From the NCBI RefSeq assembly GCF_014288055.1, contig NZ_JACOPK010000002.1, positions 124,001-188,000 on the forward strand: a DNA stretch of 64,000 bases, in the 5' to 3' direction. This document shows positions 6,250 through 14,101 of this stretch, piece after piece. The notes below the pieces were generated by a model. That model saw nothing but the letters and a program-made list of their open reading frames with translations, searched no databases and was not told the origin of the DNA. Source of the DNA: Agathobaculum hominis (GTDB taxonomy: Bacteria > Bacillota > Clostridia > Oscillospirales > Butyricicoccaceae). Position 1 is the stretch's first letter. The number at the start of each line of letters is the position of its first letter. Made by a program: the position numbers and the translations under genes.

Positions 6250-7702
6250 TTATCCATCTTATTGCTTAAGCTGTTAGAATGTAGGAGGCAATTGGATATC
6301 TTCTCCTTTCTTGGACTACGCGTCCGTAATGCAGACTGATAACCAGCTCCTCATTCGCAGCGTTCGTTTTATGCAGGTTGAATCGTCATAGGCGCATTCG
6401 TGTCACACCACAGTAGATTGAATAGGCAATGAGTAAAACTGGCACTTATCCATTGCCAAAATCTTAAGGAGTGACAATTTATGAACGCAGTAGGTATTGA
6501 TATTTCAAAGGGGAAAAGTATGGTTGCTATCATGCGGCCTTATGGCGAAATTGTTTCTGCACCCTTCGAGGTCAAACACACAAGCAGCGCTATCAATTCA
6601 CTTGTAGCGCTCATCAACTCTGTTGAAGGTGAGTCCCGAATCGTAATGGAACATACAGGGCGTTATTATGAAGCCCTTGCTCATCAGCTTTCGCAGGCAA
6701 ACCTTTTTGTCAGTGCCATTAACCCAAAACTTATCAAAGATTTTGATAATGATTCTCTTCGTAAAGTTAAATCTGATAAAGCTGATGCAGTTAAAATCGC
6801 CAGATATGCTCTTGACAAGTGGCAAAATCTTAAACAGTATAGTGTTATGGATGAACTACGCAATCAGCTTAAAACCATGAACCGTCAGTTTGGGTTTTAC
6901 ATGAAGCACAGGACGGCTATGAAGAATAATCTTATCGGAATCCTTGACCAAACCTATCCTGGTGTTAACACCTACTTTGACAGCCCTGCGCGCAGTGATG
7001 GCCGTCAGAAATGGGTCGATTTTGCCTCTACATACTGGCACGTGGATTGTGTCCGTAAAATGTCCCGGAATGCCTTTATCGGTCATTATCAAAACTGGTG
7101 CAAACGCAAGAAGTACAACTTCAGTCAATTGAAAGCTGAAGAAATCTATGGAAAAGCCAAGGAACTTGTTCCTGTACTTCCTAAGGATGACATTACAAAG
7201 ATTATTATCAAGCAGGCTGTAGACCAACTTAATAGTGCTTCTACAACCGTTGAGTCGCTGCGCACACTTATGAATGAAATTGCTGCTAAACTCCCCGAAT
7301 ACTCCATCGTTATGGCTATGAAAGGAGTCGGAACTTCGCTCGGTCCTCAATTGATGGCTGAGATCGGTGATGTTTCCCGTTTTACTCACAAAGGTGCTAT
7401 TACTGCTTTTGCCGGTGTAGACCCTGGCGTTAATGAGTCCGGAACCTATGTGCAAAAGAGCGTTTCAACTTCAAAGCGAGGTTCTTCTAGCCTTAGGAAA
7501 ACATTATTTCAAGTAATGGATGTCCTAATTAAAACGCATCCACAGGATGACCCTGTATACCAGTTCTTAGACAAGAAACGCGCTCAAGGCAAGCCTTACT
7601 ATGTCTATATGACCGCAGGTGCCAACAAGTTTCTAAGGATCTATTACGGACGAGTAAAGGAATATTTTGCATCTCTTCCGGAATCCTGATTATCCACTTA
7701 TT
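6250..7702 (+). mobile_element. IS110-family insertion sequence (ends tentative)
   Basis: A complete IS110-type transposase gene is flanked by noncoding ends. IS110 elements have no long terminal inverted repeats, so the limits are uncertain. Similar direct motifs TTATCCATCTTATT (6250-6263) and TTATCCACTTATT (7690-7702) flank the gene and are used as provisional ends. The 230 bases before the gene contain no ORF but hold hairpins, for example GGCAATG (6425) with CATTGCC (6451), and are the expected place for a bridge RNA in this family. The element sits between the divergent amidoligase operon and the SLH gene. Confidence 0.65.
6481..7689 (+). CDS. IS110-family transposase (DEDD recombinase)
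   Basis: The 402 residues have the two IS110 parts. The N-terminal RuvC-like DEDD domain is marked by GIDISKGKSMVA, IVMEHTGRYYEAL and VKSDKADAVKIARYAL. The C-terminal Transposase_20 domain is marked by AMKGVGTSLGPQLMAEIGDV and AFAGVDPGVNESG, then the serine-containing KRGSSSLRKTL. The length is normal and there is no frameshift, so it is probably active. A GGAGTG site lies before the ATG. IS110 enzymes recombine using a structured RNA transcribed from a noncoding end of the element. Confidence 0.92.
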   Translation: MNAVGIDISKGKSMVAIMRPYGEIVSAPFEVKHTSSAINSLVALINSVEGESRIVMEHTGRYYEALAHQLSQANLFVSAINPKLIKDFDNDSLRKVKSDKADAVKIARYALDKWQNLKQYSVMDELRNQLKTMNRQFGFYMKHRTAMKNNLIGILDQTYPGVNTYFDSPARSDGRQKWVDFASTYWHVDCVRKMSRNAFIGHYQNWCKRKKYNFSQLKAEEIYGKAKELVPVLPKDDITKIIIKQAVDQLNSASTTVESLRTLMNEIAAKLPEYSIVMAMKGVGTSLGPQLMAEIGDVSRFTHKGAITAFAGVDPGVNESGTYVQKSVSTSKRGSSSLRKTLFQVMDVLIKTHPQDDPVYQFLDKKRAQGKPYYVYMTAGANKFLRIYYGRVKEYFASLPES

Positions 7703-7834
7703 CATTACAACTTTCAGGCTAGCACTAGTGTGGTGGCCTTATTTTGATGCTCAATTTTCAACCCGTATAAATTATTCAATTTTCAATGTTCTTTAATTTA
7801 GACTTGACTTTTTATTTGCAGGCTGTATAAAATA

Positions 7835-7861
7835 AAGCTCCCGGAATATTTCTGGGAGCTT
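7835..7861. terminator. Hairpin terminator between the IS and the SLH gene
   Basis: AAGCTCCCGGAA pairs with TTCTGGGAGCTT. On the minus strand it is followed by TTATTTTA, so it may be a second terminator for the SLH gene. Confidence 0.5.
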
Positions 7862-7901
7862 CTACTGATATAATATATAGATCAAAATGGGGGAGAAACA
7901 G

Positions 7902-7929
7902 AAAAAGCACAGCCGAAGCTGTGCTTTTT
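7902..7929 (-). terminator. Terminator of the LRR/SLH surface-protein gene
   Basis: A perfect hairpin AAAAAGCACAGC / GCTGTGCTTTTT with CGAA loop lies 14 bases after the stop codon; the A and T tracts allow use on either strand. Confidence 0.85.
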
Positions 7930-7942
7930 GTCTGTACGAGGT

Positions 7943-10900
7943 TTACTTGCTCATCTCGCAGAAGCGCATGAGGATTGCGGCAACCTCTGCGCGGGTTGCG
8001 TTATTCTGCGGGTTCAGCTTGCCGTCGGAGCCGTTGACAATGCCGTTAGCTACTGCCCACTGCATTGCATCTGCTGCATAGGTGCTGACGGAAGCTGCAT
8101 CAGAGAAGCTGTCGAACTTGCCGTCTGCCTTCGGAGAGCCGGCATAGCGGTACAGCATGGTAACGAGCTGCTCGCGGGTGATGTTGGCGTTCGGGTTCGT
8201 ACCGTCGGACACGCCCTTAGCCTTTGCCCACTCCATGCCCTTCTCGTACCAGGTAGCGCCGCCGGTGGTATCCTCGCCTGCGTAGCGCGCGAGAACCGTC
8301 ATCAGCATTGCACGGGTCGTGGTTGCGCTCGGCGCAAACTTGTCGCTGCCCGTGCCGCTCATCAGGCCCTTGTCGGAAACGTACTTGACCGCGTCAGCGA
8401 ACCAATCGGAGGAAGCAACGTCATCAAAGCCGTTCTTCGAGGGCTTGACGTCCTCGATTTTGCTGAAGGTCGGGGTAACCGTTACCTTGCCCTCTGGCAT
8501 GGTGAAGGTGTACTTGCCGTTGCCCTTGTCCGTCACGTCAACGGTTTTGCCCTTTGCGTCGGTGACAGTCAGCTTGTCGAGCTGATAGCCTGCATCCGGG
8601 GTGACGGTTACGGTAACCGTATTGCCCTTTTTCGCCGTGCTCTTGTCCAGAGAAACCTTGCCGTTCGATGCAGTGGATGCAGAAACGGTGTTGGAGGTGC
8701 TGGAAGAGGAAGAGCTGGAAGAATGGTGAGAGCTGCCCTTGTAGGTTACGGAAACGACGCAGGTGTCCGAAGCGTTGTTATACAGATCGGTGCCGGTGTA
8801 AGCGGCCTTAAAGGTGTAATCCTTGGTCTCGTTCGGCAGGGCAGCAGTATACTTGCCGTCCTTTTCGGTTACCTTGATGTCGTTGTCACAGGTGACAGCG
8901 AGCTGGCCCTCGGTCGGGACACCGGAAACCGTCAGCTCAACCGAGCCGCCGCCGGTAAGCGTATCCGGAGTTGCGGAGATCTTGATAGAGGGTGTAGCCT
9001 TATTGACAGTCAGAGTAAACTTGTCAGACGCAGCACTATAATCTGTGCCACCAGCAAAACCTACAGAAATTTCCGTGGTGCCTGCACCGACGATAGTAAC
9101 CGTTACGGTTCCATTATTGTCCTGAACAGTAGCAACGGAAGTGTTGGAGCTTGTCACAGTGGCTGCTTTATTTGCTGTATAGGTAAAGGTAAACGGCTTA
9201 TCGCCATAGGTAGCGGCGGTCTTGTTGTTGGAAATCGTGACGCTGCCTGCCTGCTTTGCTACGGTAACAGGAACGACCGCAGTGGTTGCAGAAGCGGTAT
9301 CAGAACCATTCTTAACCGTTACAACGCAGTAATAATAAGTCGTACCAACGGCGGTGATGTTCGGGGAATACGTTGCACTTGTGGCTTCGAAAATCTTGGT
9401 ACCGCCCTCGGTGCTGTTGCTGGTGTTGCTGTACCACTGATAAGAGTAGGTAAAGCCGTCAACAGGCTCAGACACCGTGGCGGTCAGGGTCACCGCACTA
9501 CCGCCGACGTAGGTATTGGCAGACGCAGGGGACACAGTGACAGCGGGGGAAGCCAAAGACCAGCTATCGGCATCTGTAAAAACATTTTTTGTGGTGGTGG
9601 AGCCTTGGCTCACGTCGTCGACTGCTTCCCATTTGCCAAACGTATATCCCGCTCTCTTGGGCGTTTCTGTTTGGCCAGTATAATCCGGAACGGCATCTGT
9701 CGCGGTCAAAATATAATAGGTGTTGGTGGTATTGCCCTTGCCGGCACCACCCTTTCCCCATTCAAGATTGCCCTTTACGCTATTTGCCTGAGATTCTGTG
9801 CGGAGATAATACTTTACATATTGGGTGTCCTTAATACAAGCGTGTGTAAGAGCGGAATCTCCGTTATTAGCCCCGTTATTGTACAATTCACCGATCTGCG
9901 TCGCACGATGCAGGTCAATCACTTTTACGCCGGTGCATCCGCCAAAGGCATTGCCGCCAATATCATCGATCCCATTTCCGTAGGAGATGTATGTCAGTCC
10001 GGTACAGCCAGAAAAAGCACTTTCGCCGATTTTCGTGAGACTGTCAGGGAATATGATGCTTGTCAGCGCGTCACAATCACGGAAGGCCTGATAACCGATT
10101 TCTGTAAGGGATGCGGGCAGCGTAACATCTTGCAGGCTGGAGCATCCGAAAAATGCTTGTGAGCCGATCTTTGTCAGGCCAGAGGGAATACTCACCGTCT
10201 GCAGTCCTGTGCAGTTGAGAAAAGCCTTCTCGGGAATTTTTGTGATAGAATCTCTCAACGTCACCTTTTTCAAGGTCGTTATCTGTGCGAAAGTATCTGA
10301 GCCAAAGGGACAGTTTACATCGAGTTCTTCCAATTCGCCGCCATTGAAAGACCAGCTGGGGAGCTCTGTTGTCACATTGTTACCAATCGTGAGTTTTTTA
10401 ATTGGGCAACCGACAAAAGCGCCGTCCGAGATGGCGGTCACAGCAGAAGGTACTGTATATTCATCTCGCACAGTAGAGTCACCCGGATAAGCGATCAATG
10501 TTGTGCCATCCTTGTTGAATAAAACGCCATTATCGTCTGTTTTGAAATTGGTATTCTCATTCAGGTTAAACACCTTAGCAGCAGAGGTCTCGAGCGCCCA
10601 CCGTTTAATGGTACTCACATTTGCGCCAATGTCATACTCCGAAACGCCTGTCAAGCCGTTAAACGCGAAGGCACCAATAGAAGTAACATCTTCGGACACA
10701 ACCACGTTGGTAATCTTTTTGATTTCAACACCTGTTGCACTTGCTCGCCAGGGTTGTGTGGCCTTTGCATTGTTAATGTTGGCAGTATAATCCGCCATAG
10801 CGCCAGAACCGGAGATGGTCAGGGTATATGTAGGATTTTCATTGTCCTCATTGTTTGGCGTCAATTTCCATGTGACGTTGCTTTCGCTGCCTGCTGCGCC

Positions 10901-11032
10901 GCAGCTGCCCTCCAGGACAGAGTTGTTTTGAGGTGCGGCTTCATCATCCCCATCTGCCGCAAACGCCACGGTCGGCGCCATTGTCAATAGCATGCAAAAT
11001 GACAATATTGCCGATAACAATCGTTTTTTCAT
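7943..11032 (-). CDS. SLH-anchored surface protein with BspA-type LRR and Ig-like domains
   Basis: The 1029-residue protein has a signal peptide (MKKRLLSAILSFCMLLTMAP, cleavage near AFA-ADG). About 300 residues of BspA/LRR_5 repeats follow (ITKIPEKAFLNCTGLQTVSI, LTKIGSQAFFGCSSLQDVTL). Then come an InlB-type module (KRAGYTFGKWEAV), several Ig/Big-like modules, a Ser-rich linker and three C-terminal SLH repeats. It should be exported and bound to the wall, with the LRR face outward for adhesion. GGAGG precedes the ATG. The 5' leader contains a c-di-GMP riboswitch, a leader ORF and an attenuator, so surface display is tied to c-di-GMP. Its SLH tail is nearly the same as that of the gene at 1-1172. 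Confidence 0.93.
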   Translation of the reverse strand: MKKRLLSAILSFCMLLTMAPTVAFAADGDDEAAPQNNSVLEGSCGAAGSESNVTWKLTPNNEDNENPTYTLTISGSGAMADYTANINNAKATQPWRASATGVEIKKITNVVVSEDVTSIGAFAFNGLTGVSEYDIGANVSTIKRWALETSAAKVFNLNENTNFKTDDNGVLFNKDGTTLIAYPGDSTVRDEYTVPSAVTAISDGAFVGCPIKKLTIGNNVTTELPSWSFNGGELEELDVNCPFGSDTFAQITTLKKVTLRDSITKIPEKAFLNCTGLQTVSIPSGLTKIGSQAFFGCSSLQDVTLPASLTEIGYQAFRDCDALTSIIFPDSLTKIGESAFSGCTGLTYISYGNGIDDIGGNAFGGCTGVKVIDLHRATQIGELYNNGANNGDSALTHACIKDTQYVKYYLRTESQANSVKGNLEWGKGGAGKGNTTNTYYILTATDAVPDYTGQTETPKRAGYTFGKWEAVDDVSQGSTTTKNVFTDADSWSLASPAVTVSPASANTYVGGSAVTLTATVSEPVDGFTYSYQWYSNTSNSTEGGTKIFEATSATYSPNITAVGTTYYYCVVTVKNGSDTASATTAVVPVTVAKQAGSVTISNNKTAATYGDKPFTFTYTANKAATVTSSNTSVATVQDNNGTVTVTIVGAGTTEISVGFAGGTDYSAASDKFTLTVNKATPSIKISATPDTLTGGGSVELTVSGVPTEGQLAVTCDNDIKVTEKDGKYTAALPNETKDYTFKAAYTGTDLYNNASDTCVVSVTYKGSSHHSSSSSSSSTSNTVSASTASNGKVSLDKSTAKKGNTVTVTVTPDAGYQLDKLTVTDAKGKTVDVTDKGNGKYTFTMPEGKVTVTPTFSKIEDVKPSKNGFDDVASSDWFADAVKYVSDKGLMSGTGSDKFAPSATTTRAMLMTVLARYAGEDTTGGATWYEKGMEWAKAKGVSDGTNPNANITREQLVTMLYRYAGSPKADGKFDSFSDAASVSTYAADAMQWAVANGIVNGSDGKLNPQNNATRAEVAAILMRFCEMSK

Positions 11033-11074
11033 AACTTTTCCTCCTTATTTTATCAGCCTTAACGGCATCAATAT

Positions 11075-11121
11075 AAAAAAACGCTTTCAAGACATGGCTA
11101 CCCATGATTTAAAAGCGTTTT
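11075..11121 (-). terminator. Attenuator hairpin in the riboswitch leader
   Basis: On the minus strand AAAACGCTTT pairs with AAGCGTTTT, enclosing an inner ATGG-GTAG-CCAT hairpin, and is followed by seven T. It lies between the riboswitch and the SLH gene, so it must be bypassed for expression. The stop codon of the 40-codon leader ORF is in its loop. Confidence 0.85.
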
Positions 11122-11220
11122 CATATCTTTTTGGAACAGCACAAAAGGGTAGAGTTTTACTTGCTCTGTGCTGTGAGCAGTGTATTGCACCGCGAATCGG
11201 TCTGTCAAGTTCTTTTTCAC
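11098..11220 (-). CDS. 40-codon leader peptide between riboswitch and attenuator
   Basis: The GTG start at 11220 lies seven bases after a perfect AAGGAGGTG. The frame encodes VKKNLTDRFAVQYTAHSTEQ then VKLYPFVLFQKDMKTLLNHG and stops with TAG inside the attenuator loop. No family match is evident and it need not act as a protein. A ribosome reaching the stop would cover the 5' arm of the attenuator, so translation of this ORF should favour read-through into the SLH gene. The ribosome site is itself in a hairpin controlled by the riboswitch region. Confidence 0.6.
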   Translation of the reverse strand: MKKNLTDRFAVQYTAHSTEQVKLYPFVLFQKDMKTLLNHG

Positions 11221-11228
11221 GGTGTACA

Positions 11229-11259
11229 CCTCCTTCTGCCAAATAAAACGCAGAAGAGG
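11229..11259 (-). promoter_or_regulatory. Hairpin sequestering the leader ribosome site
   Basis: CCTCTTCTGC (plus coordinates about 11250-11259) can pair with GCAGAAGGAGG (about 11230-11240), hiding the leader Shine-Dalgarno. An upstream GAGG near 11264 can compete for the same CCTC, giving two exclusive folds next to the aptamer. Confidence 0.55.
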
Positions 11260-11276
11260 TTAACAGCGTCCTCGTT

Positions 11277-11382
11277 GATGCTTGCAACCGGCTGTCATTG
11301 CAGCTTTCGCCGCTTTAGACCCTTCTGGCTTTGCGTCCCCATCTTTCGACGGGTTTGCCTATTTCTCAGGCACCGTGCTTAA
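11277..11382 (-). promoter_or_regulatory. Cyclic di-GMP-I (GEMM) riboswitch
   Basis: The minus strand carries the GEMM-I core in order: AGGCAAACC, a GAAA-capped stem, GGGACGCAAAGCC, GGGTCTAAAG, a second GAAA-capped stem, ATGACAGCCGG and TTGC. The tetraloop, the receptor and the conserved ligand-binding segments are all present. It starts about 4 bases after the predicted transcription start and lies upstream of the SLH gene at 11032-7943. c-di-GMP riboswitches commonly control adhesion and surface proteins in Clostridia, which fits. Confidence 0.95.
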
Positions 11383-11392
11383 GTTCTTAATT

Positions 11393-11421
11393 ATTGTACC
11401 ATAAGCTGTATAGGTGTGCAA
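11393..11421 (-). promoter_or_regulatory. Promoter of the riboswitch-SLH transcript
   Basis: On the minus strand a TTGCAC -35 box (11421-11416) and a TACAAT -10 box (11398-11393) have a 17-bp spacer. The predicted start is a few bases before the riboswitch. Confidence 0.8.
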
Positions 11422-11607
11422 CTGGTCTGATATACAATTCGTGCCATAAAAATGATATTATATGCAGCAATATGATGGATATCGCCGTTTTTATTCGTAC
11501 GTTTCGTGAGCACATGCGCTAATTCTGTGCAAGTTTATATATTGTACGTTTCGACTAAAATGACAGGAAAGTCCATATGAAGTTGCGGTGCTCTTGTGAA
11601 ATAACAT

Positions 11608-11630
11608 AGGTGGACAATCTCTGTCCACCT
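11608..11630 (-). terminator. Terminator downstream of the XRE regulator
   Basis: AGGTGGACA pairs with TGTCCACCT. It lies 25 bases after the regulator stop, with T-rich sequence on both sides. Confidence 0.65.
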
Positions 11631-11654
11631 TATTTGCTATAATATACCTGTAAA

Positions 11655-11990
11655 TTACTTTTCAATCGCCAGAACATTCCGCACGATCACGTTGATGCGC
11701 TCGATGCTTTCGAGCGGGAGGTCGCGGATCTGGTCGCACACCTGTGCGATGACGGCATCTTTCGCATTATCCACAGGTTGTGGATCGGCGAACAGCTCCG
11801 CCAGTGAAATGTCGAGCGCCCGCACGATTTTCTCCAGCGTCTTGATGGTCGGACTTTTGAGTCCGCGCTCCAGATGCCCGAGAAAAGCCGGGTTGATTTC
11901 CGCCTGTAGCGCCAACGTTTCCTGGCTCCAGCCGCGTAAATTTCGGAAATATCGGATTCGCTCGCCTACATTGACTTCGCAATACATCAT
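11655..11990 (-). CDS. XRE-family transcriptional regulator
   Basis: The 111-residue protein has an N-terminal Cro/CI helix-turn-helix (VGERIRYFRNLRGWSQETLA, EINPAFLGHLERGLKSPTIK, TLEKIVRALDISLAELF) and a short C-terminal helical tail. GTG 11996 and ATG 11987 are alternative starts. It is divergent from the four-gene cassette at 12114-17204, and a perfect 11-bp inverted repeat sits on the cassette's -10 region, so it is the likely repressor. No ligand or protease domain is seen. Confidence 0.88.
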   Translation of the reverse strand: MMYCEVNVGERIRYFRNLRGWSQETLALQAEINPAFLGHLERGLKSPTIKTLEKIVRALDISLAELFADPQPVDNAKDAVIAQVCDQIRDLPLESIERINVIVRNVLAIEK

Positions 11991-12032
11991 CGTCACCTAC
12001 CCTTTGATACTAGGTTATCTTGACAATTAGTA

Positions 12033-12073
12033 TTGCGCAAAATGCTATAGGTATTGTATAATAATACCTATAG
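12033..12073 (+). promoter_or_regulatory. Promoter with palindromic operator for the envelope cassette
   Basis: The sequence CTATAGGTATT (12045-12055), a 7-bp spacer and its exact reverse complement AATACCTATAG (12063-12073) form a perfect operator. The -10 box TATAAT is at 12057-12062, with TTGCGC (12033-12038) as -35 at 18 bp. A bound dimer would block polymerase directly. Confidence 0.75.
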
Positions 12074-12113
12074 ATAGTTGAAGCTTATACTCTTTGACAG
12101 GCAGGGGATTCAA

Positions 12114-14057
12114 ATGAAAACATTTCCGTTGTTTGGGAAAACACTTACGTTTACAGAAAAAGAACTGAAATACACCGAGATACTCAGAAAATATACACGG
12201 CTCTCTGAGCAGTACCGAAAGAAATATGAAACAGCATATAACAACTTCGGTGATTGGCAAACATTTTGGGAACAAGGCGAATCGGTGGGCAACAAATATA
12301 TTGCCGAAGCAGCTGAAGAAGTCGTTAAAGCCTATGTAGCCCATGGAACATATGACTATGTAGCCGACGAAGCGTTGTGCGGCTGCAAAGAATACTTTGA
12401 ATGGAAAAGTCTATGGCTTGATATCGAAGATGTCCTGACGAAAGTTTGTGAACAATATACAGATGTACAGAATTTTCGCAATCTCCGCAAGCAAAACCGC
12501 AGTCGTGTGAACACGGTAGGCTTCGGTGTCAAGGGAGCAATCGGTGCCGCCATCGCCAATGAGGCAGCCAACGCAGCTACCGGCTTGATGCACGATTTTA
12601 TCAACAGCCTCGCCACTTCATCTGATTATTCTAAAATCAAGAAGAAGATGCAGCAGTGTTATCAGAACGATGAGTTTAAAGACCAAATTTTAGACAGCTT
12701 CCAGAATGTTATTTTTGCTTTGAGAAAATCAGAGGAAAGCCTGTATGACATTCACCGCGAAGATTATCTTCCGAAAGACCGCAAGCGTGCGGACGCATTG
12801 TTAGGGAATCTCCAGTATATTGAATTAGACAAGCAGTTAGATGTTCTTATCGAAATTCTCCAGCTGAATCCCTATTGCAGTGAAGCATACGAACAGCTTT
12901 TGACCCAATATGGTGATCCTCAGGCAGAAGTGTATACCTTGCTTCAGGCTTTTCCGGTTTATGATGAACAGGGCTTGATATATCATTTGATTGAAAATGT
13001 CGATATTACGCCAGCTGATTTGGCTGCATCGGATTCTACGCACAGGAAGATTTTGGCTGAAGCAACCGAAGAATTAGAGCAAACCTTTGCTCCTTCTATT
13101 ATGAAAGATCATGCTGACTATCAAGCAAAACTTCAAAACATCAAATCTATATTAACAACGGTTTGCAATCATACTTACCCTTCTTTTGCGGAAGCAGAGA
13201 AAGCAAGAGATGCCCGGTCAAAGTTTACACATCAGGTCAGCAATCTGTCCCAGATCACCTACGAACAGCTTGTCACACTTATTGATCAACTGAAGGAATG
13301 TGACCTTCAGTTTCCTAAGACAGTTGATGATTACTGCAGCGCAGCCAACAAAGAGGAACTGAAACGCCGGACCGTTCATACTGTCACGTTCGATACCTTT
13401 GAGCAGGCAGAAGAAGCCCGTAGAATTCGTAATTCCGCTAAAGATATGTTATCGGCTGCCAAGAACAAATCTATTGCTGAAATGAAAAATATGGTTCCAA
13501 AGATGCAAGATCTTTCAAAAGGCTTTTCCGATCTACTGATACAGGATATCGTAGATGAATTAAATGATTTTATTAAAAAATCCGAACTGAAAGCAGCAAA
13601 CGCAGAAAACATGAAACGCTTCGGCAGTGATATAGATTTCAACGATATGTCGCAGGAGAACCATCGAAAGCTGGTCAATCTTCGGCATTATATCGAGAAA
13701 AACTATGACAAAGCAGAATCCAAAGAGATTGTTGATAAATTAAGTGATTCTATTTACCGCTATAATATGATGGCAGAAGAAGAACGAAAAACCGTAGAAA
13801 ATCTTCAGCAGAAAGTACAGGAAGTGCCCGCAGGCAGTATAGTCTCCATCGTCTTTATGACGATTATACGAGCAATCGTATGCTTTGGCATTATGGCTGC
13901 GGCAGCCATTTTTGCATTCAACTTTATCGGTGCAGTCATTGCCTTCTTCGCACTTTGTTACTTCCTTGCTACTACCTACGAAAAATTCAGCGCCTATTCT
14001 GAGAGCCGGAAAGCCGGTGCTGAATTGCGTTCTCGGAAGTCTTCATCTTCCCACTAA
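12114..14057 (+). CDS. Unknown helical protein with C-terminal membrane segments
   Basis: The 647 residues were not assigned to a family. The N-terminal part is charged and helical (EILRKYTRLSEQYRKKYE). A glycine/alanine-rich stretch follows (GAIGAAIANEAANAATG, about 140-160), then long helical regions. Near the C terminus are two strongly hydrophobic segments (IVCFGIMAAAAIFAFNFIGA and VIAFFALCYFLATTY) and a basic tail. It is probably a membrane-tethered cytoplasmic scaffold. The start at 12114 has AGGGG upstream; a TTG at 12078 is less likely. It is the first gene of a cassette with zinc-ribbon membrane proteins and an amidase. Confidence 0.8.
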   Translation: MKTFPLFGKTLTFTEKELKYTEILRKYTRLSEQYRKKYETAYNNFGDWQTFWEQGESVGNKYIAEAAEEVVKAYVAHGTYDYVADEALCGCKEYFEWKSLWLDIEDVLTKVCEQYTDVQNFRNLRKQNRSRVNTVGFGVKGAIGAAIANEAANAATGLMHDFINSLATSSDYSKIKKKMQQCYQNDEFKDQILDSFQNVIFALRKSEESLYDIHREDYLPKDRKRADALLGNLQYIELDKQLDVLIEILQLNPYCSEAYEQLLTQYGDPQAEVYTLLQAFPVYDEQGLIYHLIENVDITPADLAASDSTHRKILAEATEELEQTFAPSIMKDHADYQAKLQNIKSILTTVCNHTYPSFAEAEKARDARSKFTHQVSNLSQITYEQLVTLIDQLKECDLQFPKTVDDYCSAANKEELKRRTVHTVTFDTFEQAEEARRIRNSAKDMLSAAKNKSIAEMKNMVPKMQDLSKGFSDLLIQDIVDELNDFIKKSELKAANAENMKRFGSDIDFNDMSQENHRKLVNLRHYIEKNYDKAESKEIVDKLSDSIYRYNMMAEEERKTVENLQQKVQEVPAGSIVSIVFMTIIRAIVCFGIMAAAAIFAFNFIGAVIAFFALCYFLATTYEKFSAYSESRKAGAELRSRKSSSSH

Positions 14058-14101
14058 TAGCATAATAATTTCTATTTATCAATACAGTTAGAGGGGATAA
14101 A

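Noticed and set aside
11087..11287. 66-codon minus-strand frame overlapping riboswitch and leader
   Set aside because: It starts inside the riboswitch region without a ribosome site; the 40-codon frame with perfect Shine-Dalgarno is better supported.
12078..12113. Upstream TTG start for the 647-residue cassette protein
   Set aside because: It lies next to the operator at the likely transcription start and lacks a ribosome site; ATG 12114 has AGGGG at good distance.
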